DNA of 40,461 nucleotides from Saprospiraceae bacterium (GTDB taxonomy: Bacteria > Bacteroidota > Bacteroidia > Chitinophagales > Saprospiraceae): assembly GCA_027488855.1 (NCBI GenBank), contig JAIYAV010000269.1:1-40461 (forward strand), written 5' to 3'. The notes beneath the pieces were generated by a model. It saw only the letters and a list, made by a program, of their open reading frames with translations. It did not search any database and was not told the DNA's origin. Positions 9,698-16,604 of the stretch are shown in pieces (position 1 is the stretch's first letter; each line of letters opens with the position of its first letter). The translations under genes were made by a program, and so were the position numbers.

Positions 9698-9768
9698 AAG
9701 TGTTTAAAATAGAAAAGAACGGTCACTGAGCGAAGTCGAAGTGCCGTTCTTTTCTATTTTAAACACTT
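9698..9768. terminator. Bidirectional terminator-like palindrome with REP-type core
   Basis: Arms 9698-9722 and 9744-9768 are exact 25-base reverse complements, A/T-rich outside and ending in GAACGG/CCGTTC. The 21-base loop contains CACT-GAGCGAAGTCGA-AGTG, itself a hairpin, a motif known as an interspersed element in many bacterial genomes. It sits between convergent gene ends, so it probably stops transcription from both sides. Confidence 0.75.
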
Positions 9769-9778
9769 AGCTTTTCAA

Positions 9779-12484
9779 CTACTTCTCATCCCGTCCACCA
9801 GCAATGCCGTGGATTTTCATCTTCACATAGTCATCCAAATCCAGGTCTTTAAAGCCCTTGTCGCGCATTTTTTGGATGTATTCGGGCGTCACGCCGTGAA
9901 TTTTCAGGTTTACCGCTTCATCCAGGTCAAAAGATTTGAAACCCAAACCCTGCATTCCTTTGACAAAATCGGGACTCACGCCATGAATTCTCAGGTTGAT
10001 CAAATCACCGGCGGAGATGTCTTTGAAACCCAGCGCGCTGTATTCCTGAGCAGCTTTAGGATTCACGCCATGGATTTTCAACTCCACCAATTTGCTGGCC
10101 GAAATGTCTTTAAAACCAGCATCGGTGAATTGACGCAGGTAATCGGCACTTACGCCGTGGATTTTGAATTCAACCGCTTTGCTGAAAGACAAATCCTTGT
10201 AAGCGGTTTTATACGCCTTGATCAGTTCAGTACTCAAGCCATGAATTTTGGCTTCAATGGCCTGTTCGAAAGAAAGATCAGTGTAACCAGCGTCTTTCAA
10301 TGCTTTCATGTAAGCGCCATCAAGGCCATGAATTTTGGCTTGTACTACTTCTTGATGGTCTAAATTGCTAAAACCAGCGTCTTTTAAAGACTGGATGTAC
10401 GCATCATCCACACCGTGAATGCTGTAATTGCGCATGTCATCCATACTCATTTGGCCATTGGCGCTTTTTTGGATTTTTTCGATCCGATCAGGATTAAGGC
10501 CATGGATTTTGGAGTTGACCAACTCGTCGCTGGACATCACTTTGCCGCCATTGGCCTGAGCCATTCGCTTCGCATAATCAGCAGTGACCCCATGGATTTT
10601 GAACTCAACAATTTTCTCCATGGGCAGGTTAACATAACCCGCGTCTTTCAAATCCTTGATGTAATCTGCGGAAACACCGTGGATTTTGGCTTGCAACACC
10701 TCGTCCAAATCCAGGTTTTTGAAGCCAAGATCAGCCAGACCCTGCATGTATTTAGGGCCAGCACCGTGAATTTTCAGCTCTACCAATCTGCTTAGGCTCA
10801 CCTGACCATAACCTGCTTTTTTGAAGGCGTCGAAATAACCAGTCAAGGTTTCTTTGTCCAGACCATGAATGGCCATTTCCACCAATTTGGAACCCGACAG
10901 AGAAGTGTAGCCATTTTGCCCCAGGTAGGCAATGTAATCTTTGTTGACATTGGCCATGAAGAGGTGCAATAGGTCGTCTTCGTCAACTCCCGTTACCTTT
11001 TGTTGATCGAGGTACTGTTTGAATTCCGCACTTTGTACAAATTCAAACTTGCCGTACCCTTCATTGCCTTCAAATTTACCTTTGAAGTTGAGTACCCCAG
11101 CCTCTCTCTTCAGGTTGAAATCAGACTCGGTGGTGGGCAGTGCTGAGAACTCTTTTTTGTCAAAATAGCGGGAGATGTTCCAATTGGAATGTTCGGTTTT
11201 GGATTGCAGGCTGAGGTGCACCCGATCGCCTTTTATTTCCGCATTCCAGAAGCCATTCCGGGCCATAAAGGCATTGTTGTCGGTTTCGTTGATGTAATAG
11301 GATTCATTCCCGGTTTCCACCAAACCTGCCTTGATGTGGGTGTAGGTGTTGTGGGCAAAATTTTTGATCCATCCCATGCCGACAAGGGTTCCGGCAATGA
11401 GGACAACGGTTAGCATTTTTTCCATTGTGTTAGTCGTTGGTGATTTAATGTGTAAAATTCTTTGCAAGCGCAGCATAAACTGGCTTTTTTGTTGCCCAGC
11501 AAAGGCTAAGGCAGGTGACATGGGTAGGTAGCCCATTTCTTGTACAGTGACCAGGGCTTGTGCGTAGGTAAGCGCGTCGCCCGTGAGTTGGATGGCCATC
11601 TCGTCGCTGGCGCTTTCGCGTTCGGTGCGGATTTGGGCCGAAATCCACCACACTCCAGGGTGGAAATAAAACAGGGTTTCTACCACACTCTGCAACACAT
11701 TCAACAGGTGATCGTGCCGCAGGATGTGTGATAGTTCGTGCGCCAGAATGGCTTCTACCTCGGCAGCGGGTAGCCGATTGATCATTCCTAGTGGAAAAAG
11801 AATGACCGGCTTGAGGTAACCTACTACTTGAGGAGTGCGCACCAGGGCCGATTCAACCAGGGTTACGGCCTTGTCCAATCCAATTTTACTGATCATATCA
11901 TCCAGCAGATCCAGCCAATATTCGTCGGCTGGGAAATTCATCCGCCCTTTGAGGTAATATACATAACTGATACTGCTGAGCATGCGCAGCAGGAATATGG
12001 CTACTCCCAGGATCCACAAACCCACAATCAGGGGCAAATTTTGATTGAAATAAGCCTGGATGCTTAGCCAGTTAAAGGCAGAACGCGCTCCTTCAGTTGG
12101 GAAAGCAGGCGGGACCAGCTCAACAGGGGCAATTGCCTCCTCCAAAAAATCATCTGCCAACTCAGCGTCAAGGTTTTCCAAACCTTCGAGTTGCTCCAAT
12201 AGCGCGGTATTGATCTGCTGATTGGGTAGCGGCATTTCCAGTGGTGCCACAGCCAGTGCCGAGCTTGCCTGGGTATAGCTATAAAACGTGAAGCCTGCCG
12301 CCAGCACCACTGCAAAAAGTCCAAAATTAGCGGCCAGGTAACGTTCCTTGGCGCTGCGGTGGCGTAGCGCAATCAATACCACTCCGGTAATGATGGCAAT
12401 CAACATTCCTTGCCACAGGGAATGCAATACCATCCAGCCCAGCGCGTACTCGAGCTGGCGGTCAAAAAGGGAAAAGGCTAACAT
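9779..12484 (-). CDS. blaR1: BlaR1-type M56 membrane metallopeptidase with 13 IHG repeats
   Basis: A membrane-embedded zinc peptidase of the BlaR1/MecR1 family, which in known systems cleaves the partner BlaI repressor after sensing a signal. The start at 12484 is preferred because the first transmembrane helix (ALGWMVLHSLWQGMLIAIITG) begins just after it; the frame extends to 12559, but that DNA belongs to an intergenic repeat. Counting from 12484, the zinc site HELSH is at 249-253 with HDH shortly after. A further helix (MLTVVLIAGTLVGMGW) lies near residue 370. Instead of the usual penicillin-binding sensor domain, the extracytoplasmic C-terminal half has 13 repeats of about 29 residues, each ending (K/R)IHG(V/L), the first IHG at 539 and the last at 891. 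The protein is 901 residues long. What the repeats sense is unknown. Confidence 0.85.
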   Translation of the reverse strand: MLAFSLFDRQLEYALGWMVLHSLWQGMLIAIITGVVLIALRHRSAKERYLAANFGLFAVVLAAGFTFYSYTQASSALAVAPLEMPLPNQQINTALLEQLEGLENLDAELADDFLEEAIAPVELVPPAFPTEGARSAFNWLSIQAYFNQNLPLIVGLWILGVAIFLLRMLSSISYVYYLKGRMNFPADEYWLDLLDDMISKIGLDKAVTLVESALVRTPQVVGYLKPVILFPLGMINRLPAAEVEAILAHELSHILRHDHLLNVLQSVVETLFYFHPGVWWISAQIRTERESASDEMAIQLTGDALTYAQALVTVQEMGYLPMSPALAFAGQQKSQFMLRLQRILHIKSPTTNTMEKMLTVVLIAGTLVGMGWIKNFAHNTYTHIKAGLVETGNESYYINETDNNAFMARNGFWNAEIKGDRVHLSLQSKTEHSNWNISRYFDKKEFSALPTTESDFNLKREAGVLNFKGKFEGNEGYGKFEFVQSAEFKQYLDQQKVTGVDEDDLLHLFMANVNKDYIAYLGQNGYTSLSGSKLVEMAIHGLDKETLTGYFDAFKKAGYGQVSLSRLVELKIHGAGPKYMQGLADLGFKNLDLDEVLQAKIHGVSADYIKDLKDAGYVNLPMEKIVEFKIHGVTADYAKRMAQANGGKVMSSDELVNSKIHGLNPDRIEKIQKSANGQMSMDDMRNYSIHGVDDAYIQSLKDAGFSNLDHQEVVQAKIHGLDGAYMKALKDAGYTDLSFEQAIEAKIHGLSTELIKAYKTAYKDLSFSKAVEFKIHGVSADYLRQFTDAGFKDISASKLVELKIHGVNPKAAQEYSALGFKDISAGDLINLRIHGVSPDFVKGMQGLGFKSFDLDEAVNLKIHGVTPEYIQKMRDKGFKDLDLDDYVKMKIHGIAGGRDEK
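9800..10930 (-). repeat. 13-copy tandem repeat (about 88 bp) encoding IHG units
   Basis: A periodic coding repeat in the C-terminal half of the M56 peptidase. The IHG tripeptide recurs 13 times between about 10870 and 9812, with mean spacing near 29 residues and diverged intervening residues (typically Y-x2-L-x2-AGY/F-x-(D/N)L). The divergence indicates an old, selected repeat and not a recent slippage product. Confidence 0.85.
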
Positions 12485-12504
12485 AGGTGGAGAATTTGAG
12501 GTCA

Positions 12505-12646
12505 GTTGAGAAGTTGGGAAAAGTTGAGAAGTTGAGGCTACCGCGAGCGACTTAGACATGCCATCGGCACACGCACACTATCACACATAAACACACACCC
12601 ATTCTTGCGGTAGCCTCAACTCCTCAACTTTTCTCAACTTCTCAAC
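12505..12646. repeat. GTTGA-heptad palindromic repeat, copy 1 (long form)
   Basis: Arms 12505-12544 and 12607-12646 are 40 bases long and match as reverse complements with two mismatches. Each arm is built of GTTGA-type heptads followed by GGCTACCGC. The 62-base loop starts GAGCGACTTAGACA. The right arm runs into the last codons of blaI, and the left arm lies just upstream of the chosen blaR1 start. Related copies occur at 18411, 21380 and 30853. Confidence 0.85.
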
Positions 12647-13040
12647 CCTTCCTTTGCATTTTTTCGATCAGTCGTTTGATTTCTTCCAATTCGTCGGGTG
12701 TAGCGGAGCCATCCCCGAGGGCACGCATCACCAGTCGGGAGGTGGAACCTCCAAAGGCCAGGTCACGCAGACCATTGACCACCTGGGTTTGTACTTTTTC
12801 GGGATTTTCGGCAGGGCGGTATACGTGGCTGCGGTCGTTGGTGTCGCGCTGCAGCAGTCCTTTGATCTCCATAAGTTGCATCAACTTCAGGGTAGAGGAG
12901 TAATTGACCTCGCGCTGTTCGTTGAGTCGTTCATTGACGGTGCGTACGGTAGAAGGGCCGTATTGCCAAAGCACGTGGAGAATCTCCAGTTCGGATTTGG
13001 TGGGGGCACTTCCTTCGTTATGTTCGGGTGATTTTTTCAT
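12642..13040 (-). CDS. blaI: BlaI/MecI/CopY-family transcriptional repressor
   Basis: A small winged-helix DNA-binding repressor, cleaved in known systems by its BlaR1 partner. The N-terminal half carries the typical PTKSELEILHVLWQYGPSTVRTV helix-turn-helix pattern, split here as PTKSELEIL then VLWQYGPSTVRTV, followed by YSSTLKLMQLMEIKGLL. The C-terminal part is a dimerisation region. The ATG at 13040 gives 132 residues; a TTG at 13049 in frame would add three. It precedes blaR1 in the same direction with a palindromic repeat between them, consistent with a co-transcribed signalling pair. Two inverted CTAGGA motifs lie within 70 bases upstream and are good candidates for its autoregulatory operator. 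Confidence 0.92.
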   Translation of the reverse strand: MKKSPEHNEGSAPTKSELEILHVLWQYGPSTVRTVNERLNEQREVNYSSTLKLMQLMEIKGLLQRDTNDRSHVYRPAENPEKVQTQVVNGLRDLAFGGSTSRLVMRALGDGSATPDELEEIKRLIEKMQRKG

Positions 13041-13050
13041 AGTGGACAAT

Positions 13051-13108
13051 CTAGGATTTTTTTCCTAGCACAATATCTAGGAAATTCTTCGTACGTAAAA
13101 ATTCCTAG
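13051..13108 (-). promoter_or_regulatory. Two CTAGGA/TCCTAG dyads, probable BlaI operator
   Basis: Dyad 1 is CTAGGA at 13051-13056 and TCCTAG at 13063-13068, spaced by six bases. Dyad 2 has CTAGGAA at 13077-13083 and TTCCTAG at 13102-13108 around a central CGTACG at 13090-13095 that is exactly centred in the 32-base palindrome. Both lie directly upstream of blaI. BlaI-family proteins bind such spaced dyads as dimers, though the classical sequence is TACA/TGTA, so the assignment is inferred from position and symmetry. Confidence 0.65.
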
Positions 13109-13142
13109 ACGTTTTTTTTCAATTTATTTTCCATTTAAAACC

Positions 13143-13186
13143 ACAAAGGCGCTAAGACACCTTGCCCAGTGTCTTAGCGCCTTTGT
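13143..13186. terminator. Perfect 18-bp inverted repeat
   Basis: Arms 13143-13160 and 13169-13186 are exact reverse complements (ACAAAGGCGCTAAGACAC and its complement) around an 8-base loop. It lies in the gap between two minus-strand units, blaI and the ABC permease. It has no clear T tract, so it may be a REP-like element and not a terminator. Confidence 0.6.
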
Positions 13187-13322
13187 CGCTAAAATAATTT
13201 TAGTCAATCGGTTATCTGCTAATTCCGAAGGAATTTTATGTTTATAGGGAAAGGTTAAAGGTGGTCCAAAGTCCTGATGAGGTTTTTGAAACAACCGTTC
13301 TTAAACTTTAAGCTAGACGACT

Positions 13323-13464
13323 ATGAATTGCCTCCAGCTTTAGCTGGTGGAAGCAGGGAGCATTAGTTTTTGGGCTTTAGCCCCATTTCCAAAATTGAGG
13401 TTTGGGCTAAAGCCTATACAAAATATGACCTTCGAACCACCAGCTAAAGCTGGAGGCAATTCAT
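13323..13464. repeat. Composite inverted repeat with 28-bp perfect arms
   Basis: Exact reverse-complement arms at 13323-13350 and 13437-13464 enclose smaller palindromes on the shared word GGGCTWWAGCC. CCAGCTTTAGCTGG inside each arm is itself palindromic. The structure resembles nested insertion of REP-like units. No protein is encoded. Confidence 0.8.
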
Positions 13465-13513
13465 GTCCTCCGAGCAAAATTTCCATTAGGGCGGTTATTG
13501 CTCCTCTTCATGA

Positions 13514-14914
13514 TCACCCCTCCGCCAAAGTCTCCGAAATATCCGTATTCCTCGCCTGAATCGCCGGAATCACCGCAGCCACAAATCCTACCGCCAATGC
13601 TCCAAGGAGCAGATAGCCTTCTTCCACGAGGAAAGTACGCCCCGTAAACGTATACCGATAAGCCGCTTTCATTTCTCCAGCCAGCAATTCCATGCCGCCG
13701 TGGCTGATCAGCAGACCAATGATGTATCCAAAAACAGCCAACAAAAGCCCCTCCATAATGATCATGGCGAACAGTTTGCCCGGAGAAGCCCCCATTGTAC
13801 GCATCAAGGCCAGTTCATAACGCCGATCCCGCAATGAAGAAAACAGCGAGATAAAAATACTCAGCCCCGAAACCCCCATGATGATAAAGGCCAACCAGCG
13901 CAATGCGTCCTGCCCTACCCCCATCAAACTGTACAAGCGGGTAATCTCGATGGCGGGAGTAGCTGCCTGCATGCTGGTATTTTGATTGATCATCCGCTGC
14001 AGGTTGAGCGTCGTGATGTTGTGCCCATTGAATTGGAGGAGCAGCGCGGTAATTTCTTTGTCGGGGTATTCCAAAATGGATTTGAGTCGGTGCTCCTCAG
14101 CATGATCGTGAGGCGCTTCATCGTCATTCTGGTGGTCTTCTTCCTGATTGGTGAGGGCGATCTGGTTGACTTGCTCGGTGTTTTCGGCGTGATTTTCGGC
14201 GATGCTGTCTTCAGCGGCGTGTTCCTCATCTGAATGCTCGTGCTCGGCTTCCTCCGTTTCTTCAACAGCCGGAGCAGCGCCCATTCCAGCGTGTTCGTGT
14301 ACTTCCCAGATGCTTTGCGCGGGAGTGAGCAAAAGTTGGTCAATCGAAGCACCAGTGGGTTTCATGATGCCGACTACTTTAAAGGCGTGTCCCTCGTGAA
14401 CCAGGTTCTCATCTTCAATCAAGCCGTGTGAGCTTTGAAAGGTGCTGCCTACTTTTAAACCCAGTTCCTGCGCAGCGGTAGCGCCAGCCAATACTTCCAT
14501 TACCGCTTTGAACGAGCGGCCAGTGCGCACTTTAGCCTCGTACAGCTCCAAAAAATTGGCGGTAGTGCCTACGATCCGATAGCCTCGGTAGCTATCCCCC
14601 AGGGAAAGTGGGATGGCAGCCTTGATGAACGGGTTTTTGGGGTTCAGATATGGCATCACGCCCTTGATTGGAATGTTCCCCGTAGGCGCGTCGATGTGGT
14701 ACATGCTCGACAAAATGAGTTGCAAGGGGCTGCCTTTGGCACCAATCACCAGGTCGATGCCCGCGAGGTTTTTTTCGAATTTCTCGCTGATTTGGTGGTT
14801 GACGAGCAAAAGAAAGGAGATGAGCCCTACACCTAGTGCAAAAAGCACGAGGCTGAGCAGCATGGTGAGTGGTTTATTGCTGAGGTTTTTCCAGCTTAGG
14901 TTGAGTAAGGTCAT
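13514..14914 (-). CDS. FtsX/LolC-like ABC transporter permease with His/Glu-rich insert
   Basis: A MacB/LolCE-type permease that works with the adjacent ATPase, probably moving a lipophilic substrate or doing mechanical work across the inner membrane. Helix 1 (MLLSLVLFALGVGLISFLLL, about 18-37) is followed by a large periplasmic domain, then three C-terminal helices starting near 340 with RRYELALMRTMGAS, the coupling region typical of FtsX family members. The 466-residue length is slightly long because residues 205-276 are an insert very rich in His, Glu and Asp (HEHAG, EHEHSDEEH, PHDHAEEH), which could bind metal such as zinc or copper. It lies downstream of the ATPase on the same strand, with a 94-base gap occupied by hairpins. 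Substrate unknown. Confidence 0.88.
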   Translation of the reverse strand: MTLLNLSWKNLSNKPLTMLLSLVLFALGVGLISFLLLVNHQISEKFEKNLAGIDLVIGAKGSPLQLILSSMYHIDAPTGNIPIKGVMPYLNPKNPFIKAAIPLSLGDSYRGYRIVGTTANFLELYEAKVRTGRSFKAVMEVLAGATAAQELGLKVGSTFQSSHGLIEDENLVHEGHAFKVVGIMKPTGASIDQLLLTPAQSIWEVHEHAGMGAAPAVEETEEAEHEHSDEEHAAEDSIAENHAENTEQVNQIALTNQEEDHQNDDEAPHDHAEEHRLKSILEYPDKEITALLLQFNGHNITTLNLQRMINQNTSMQAATPAIEITRLYSLMGVGQDALRWLAFIIMGVSGLSIFISLFSSLRDRRYELALMRTMGASPGKLFAMIIMEGLLLAVFGYIIGLLISHGGMELLAGEMKAAYRYTFTGRTFLVEEGYLLLGALAVGFVAAVIPAIQARNTDISETLAEG

Positions 14915-14941
14915 AAGAGTTATGTTTTGCCTCCCAGGTTT

Positions 14942-15000
14942 CCCACGACTAAAGTCATGGGGTGGGCTGTATTGTTCCCTCCCACGGTTAAAACCGTGGG
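14942..15000. repeat. Two REP-like hairpins inside the ABC operon
   Basis: Hairpin 1 (14942-14961) pairs CCCA-GACT with AGTC-TGGG with one mismatch. Hairpin 2 (14981-15000) is a perfect CCCACGGTT-AA-AACCGTGGG. Both are variants of one unit and lie between ATPase and permease genes. They may reduce or stabilise the downstream part of the message. Confidence 0.75.
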
Positions 15001-15008
15001 TTGGGGGG

Positions 15009-15635
15009 TTAGAGGGCGATTTGGTTCGGGAAACGGTCTTTGAGGCGTTTGTCGTGGGTGACTACGAGTAAGGTAGAGCCCTGCGCTTTGGCTTGCTCTT
15101 CGAGCAAGTTGATGACCTCGGTGGCGTTGTGATCGTCCAGGGCCGAGGTGGGTTCGTCGGCTAGGATGATGGGTGCCTGATTGATCAAGGCCCTGGCGAT
15201 GGCGGCGCGTTGCTGCTCACCGATGCTCAGGCGATCGGGCTTGAGGCGCAGTTTATCCCCGATGTTGAGCCGTTCGAGTAGTTCGATGATCCGCTCCCGG
15301 TTGGGTTTTAGTCCAGCCAGTTGTTGGGCCAGGGCCAGGTTTTCACCAATGGTGAGGGCCCGCACAAAATGGGATTTTTGGAAAACGATGCCGATGTTTT
15401 TACCCCGAAACTGGTCCAGTGCTGAAGCACGCAATTGCCCCAATTCGGTATTCCCAATCTGGATCGAGCCGCTGGTGGGCGAAAGTAAACCGCCGAGCAA
15501 ATGGAGCAAAGTGGTTTTTCCACTACCTGATTGTCCCAGCAAAAGCCAATGTTCACCTTTTTGCAGGTTAAAATCGGGAAAGTTCATCACCTGATTGCGG
15601 GTGTAACTGAACTGTAATTGTTTGGTTGTTAACAT
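15009..15635 (-). CDS. LolD/MacB-type ABC transporter ATPase
   Basis: Cytoplasmic ATP-hydrolysing subunit for the downstream permease. Walker A is GQSGSGKT at residues 34-41, the Q-loop lies in IVFQKSH (about 84-89), the signature is LSIGEQQR at 136-143, and Walker B is IILADEP with catalytic E161. SALD follows as the D-loop and VTHD as the H-loop. The 208-residue length and the presence of a short FtsX-like permease match the LolD/MacB/FtsE group. It is the first gene of a two-gene minus-strand operon. Whether the system exports lipoproteins or another substrate cannot be told. Confidence 0.93.
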   Translation of the reverse strand: MLTTKQLQFSYTRNQVMNFPDFNLQKGEHWLLLGQSGSGKTTLLHLLGGLLSPTSGSIQIGNTELGQLRASALDQFRGKNIGIVFQKSHFVRALTIGENLALAQQLAGLKPNRERIIELLERLNIGDKLRLKPDRLSIGEQQRAAIARALINQAPIILADEPTSALDDHNATEVINLLEEQAKAQGSTLLVVTHDKRLKDRFPNQIAL

Positions 15636-15746
15636 GGAATAAAAATAAGCGATTTGGTTAGTGGTGATTACTCAGGTAATGTTAACTTTGATGAATAAGT
15701 GATGGAGTGGCATCACTTAAACTCTTCAAAATTAAACATCTTTACC

Positions 15747-16181
15747 ATGCGCTTGTTGGTCTGTTCTTCAATTTTTCTACTTTTTTTTGCGGCTTGTCAA
15801 TCCGAGCCCAAAACCAAAGACAATGGAACCGGTTTGACGACCGATCCACCTACTGCCAAGGTTCATTTTCGTTGTGAATCATCTGGCGAGGATGAAAATG
15901 GGGTTCCCCACAACGAGGTTTTTTTGGTAGTCAATGATCAAAGCACCAAAATTGCGGACGTCACTGCTTGTGATGAAATCAACAAGGACAGCTACCTTAC
16001 TTTTCAAATCCCTGCAAATGCTGTGGCTGCCTGTGGAGGCTGGTATGCTGGAGCGGGTGATTATTTTTATGCCCTGGAGATGAAAGGTAAAATCGTGGTG
16101 ATGAAAGGTTGGAATGCGGAGGAGCAAACGGATGAGGGTTATCATTACGAACAGCATTCTGTGGTTCCGATAAAAAAATAG
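15747..16181 (+). CDS. Small lipoprotein of unknown function
   Basis: Not recognised as a known family. The protein begins with a lipoprotein signal (MRLLVCSSIFLLFFAAC, lipidated Cys17), followed by a polar linker and a compact domain of about 115 residues with several cysteines (FRCESS, VTACDE, AACGGWYAG) and aromatic-rich strands. The frame is open back to 15699, but the ATG at 15747 puts the lipobox in the correct place. It is divergent from the ABC operon, 111 bases away. A hairpin (16195-16222) follows the stop. Confidence 0.7.
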   Translation: MRLLVCSSIFLLFFAACQSEPKTKDNGTGLTTDPPTAKVHFRCESSGEDENGVPHNEVFLVVNDQSTKIADVTACDEINKDSYLTFQIPANAVAACGGWYAGAGDYFYALEMKGKIVVMKGWNAEEQTDEGYHYEQHSVVPIKK

Positions 16182-16194
16182 TGAAATGTTTTGC

Positions 16195-16222
16195 GGGCCA
16201 ATTCAGCATGATGGGTTGGCCC
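16195..16222 (+). terminator. Hairpin after the lipoprotein gene
   Basis: GGGCCAA at 16195-16201 pairs with TTGGCCC at 16216-16222, with ATTCA/TGAAT complementarity nearby. It lies 14 bases after the stop but lacks a T tract, so termination is plausible but unproven. Confidence 0.45.
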
Positions 16223-16270
16223 TGAATAAATGTACACATTTGATTTTTTTTACAATTTTCTGACAAAAAC

Positions 16271-16301
16271 TTGCTTGGGATTATAAAAGCATATATATTT
16301 G
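16271..16301 (+). promoter_or_regulatory. Bacteroidota-type promoter with no gene behind it
   Basis: TTG at 16271-16273 and TATATTTG at 16294-16301 are spaced by 20 bases, close to the Bacteroidota TTTG/TAnnTTTG consensus. Transcription would start near 16308 and run into a stretch without a plausible protein, ending at the terminator at 16558-16597. Confidence 0.55.
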
Positions 16302-16307
16302 TGCAGT

Positions 16308-16597
16308 GATTTAAGTCTTCTGAATCATTTAGGTTATCTACACAACTTACACTGAAGTGAATCAAATATCACTGTTTGATAAAGTGTAATTTCTCCCTAC
16401 AAGTTCGATTTTTTTGCAGTGCCTTCAGGTATTTTGTACCTGTTTGCCAGGAAACCACGCTTAGCAGTGGGGCAAAATGAATATTCATTTATATCGCCCC
16501 TTAGGTTTCCAATTCGTTTCGCATCCACTAGTGTGTTCGTCATTATACACCAAGAGGGCCCCACTGTAATACTTGTCAGCTGGGGCACTTTTTTTTT
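16308..16597 (+). ncRNA. Putative structured RNA, about 290 nt, unassigned
   Basis: This gene-free stretch is bounded by a consensus-like promoter and a strong intrinsic terminator. It contains several hairpins: CAGGTA-TACCTG near 16427-16443, GGGGC...GCCCC (about 16479-16500) enclosing the 16-base palindrome AAATGAATATTCATTT, and GTGT...ACAC near 16531-16550. It lacks recognisable landmarks of RNase P RNA, tmRNA, SRP RNA or the usual 6S RNA. Short ORFs on either strand show no family likeness. The start is approximate and the identity unknown. Confidence 0.4.
16558..16597 (+). terminator. Strong intrinsic terminator
   Basis: GCCCCACTG (16558-16566) pairs with CAG-C-TGGGGC (16577-16586, one bulge), followed by AC and nine T residues (16589-16597). 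This is a textbook intrinsic terminator on the + strand just beyond the end of the convergent pseudouridine synthase gene. Confidence 0.75.
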
Positions 16598-16604
16598 CCA
16601 TTCC

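Larger units (their letters stand above)
13109..13513. other. Gene-free stretch filled by nested palindromes
   Basis: No credible coding region is visible. Besides the hairpin at 13143-13186, a larger inverted repeat has exact 28-base arms at 13323-13350 and 13437-13464 (ATGAATTGCCTCCAGCTTTA... and its complement). Between these arms sit two smaller related palindromes built of GGGCTTTAGCCC and GGGCTAAAGCC (about 13373-13415). The stretch looks like a composite repeat island. A possible minus-strand leader for blaI also lies within it. Confidence 0.6.

Noticed and set aside
9800-10930. Regular repeats suggesting a CRISPR-like array
   Set aside because: The repeats are diverged, in frame and encode IHG units within one protein; there are no conserved direct repeats with unique spacers.
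12485-12559. N-terminal extension of BlaR1 to 12559
   Set aside because: The extra 25 codons are read from the palindromic repeat and precede the first transmembrane helix, so they are unlikely to be native.
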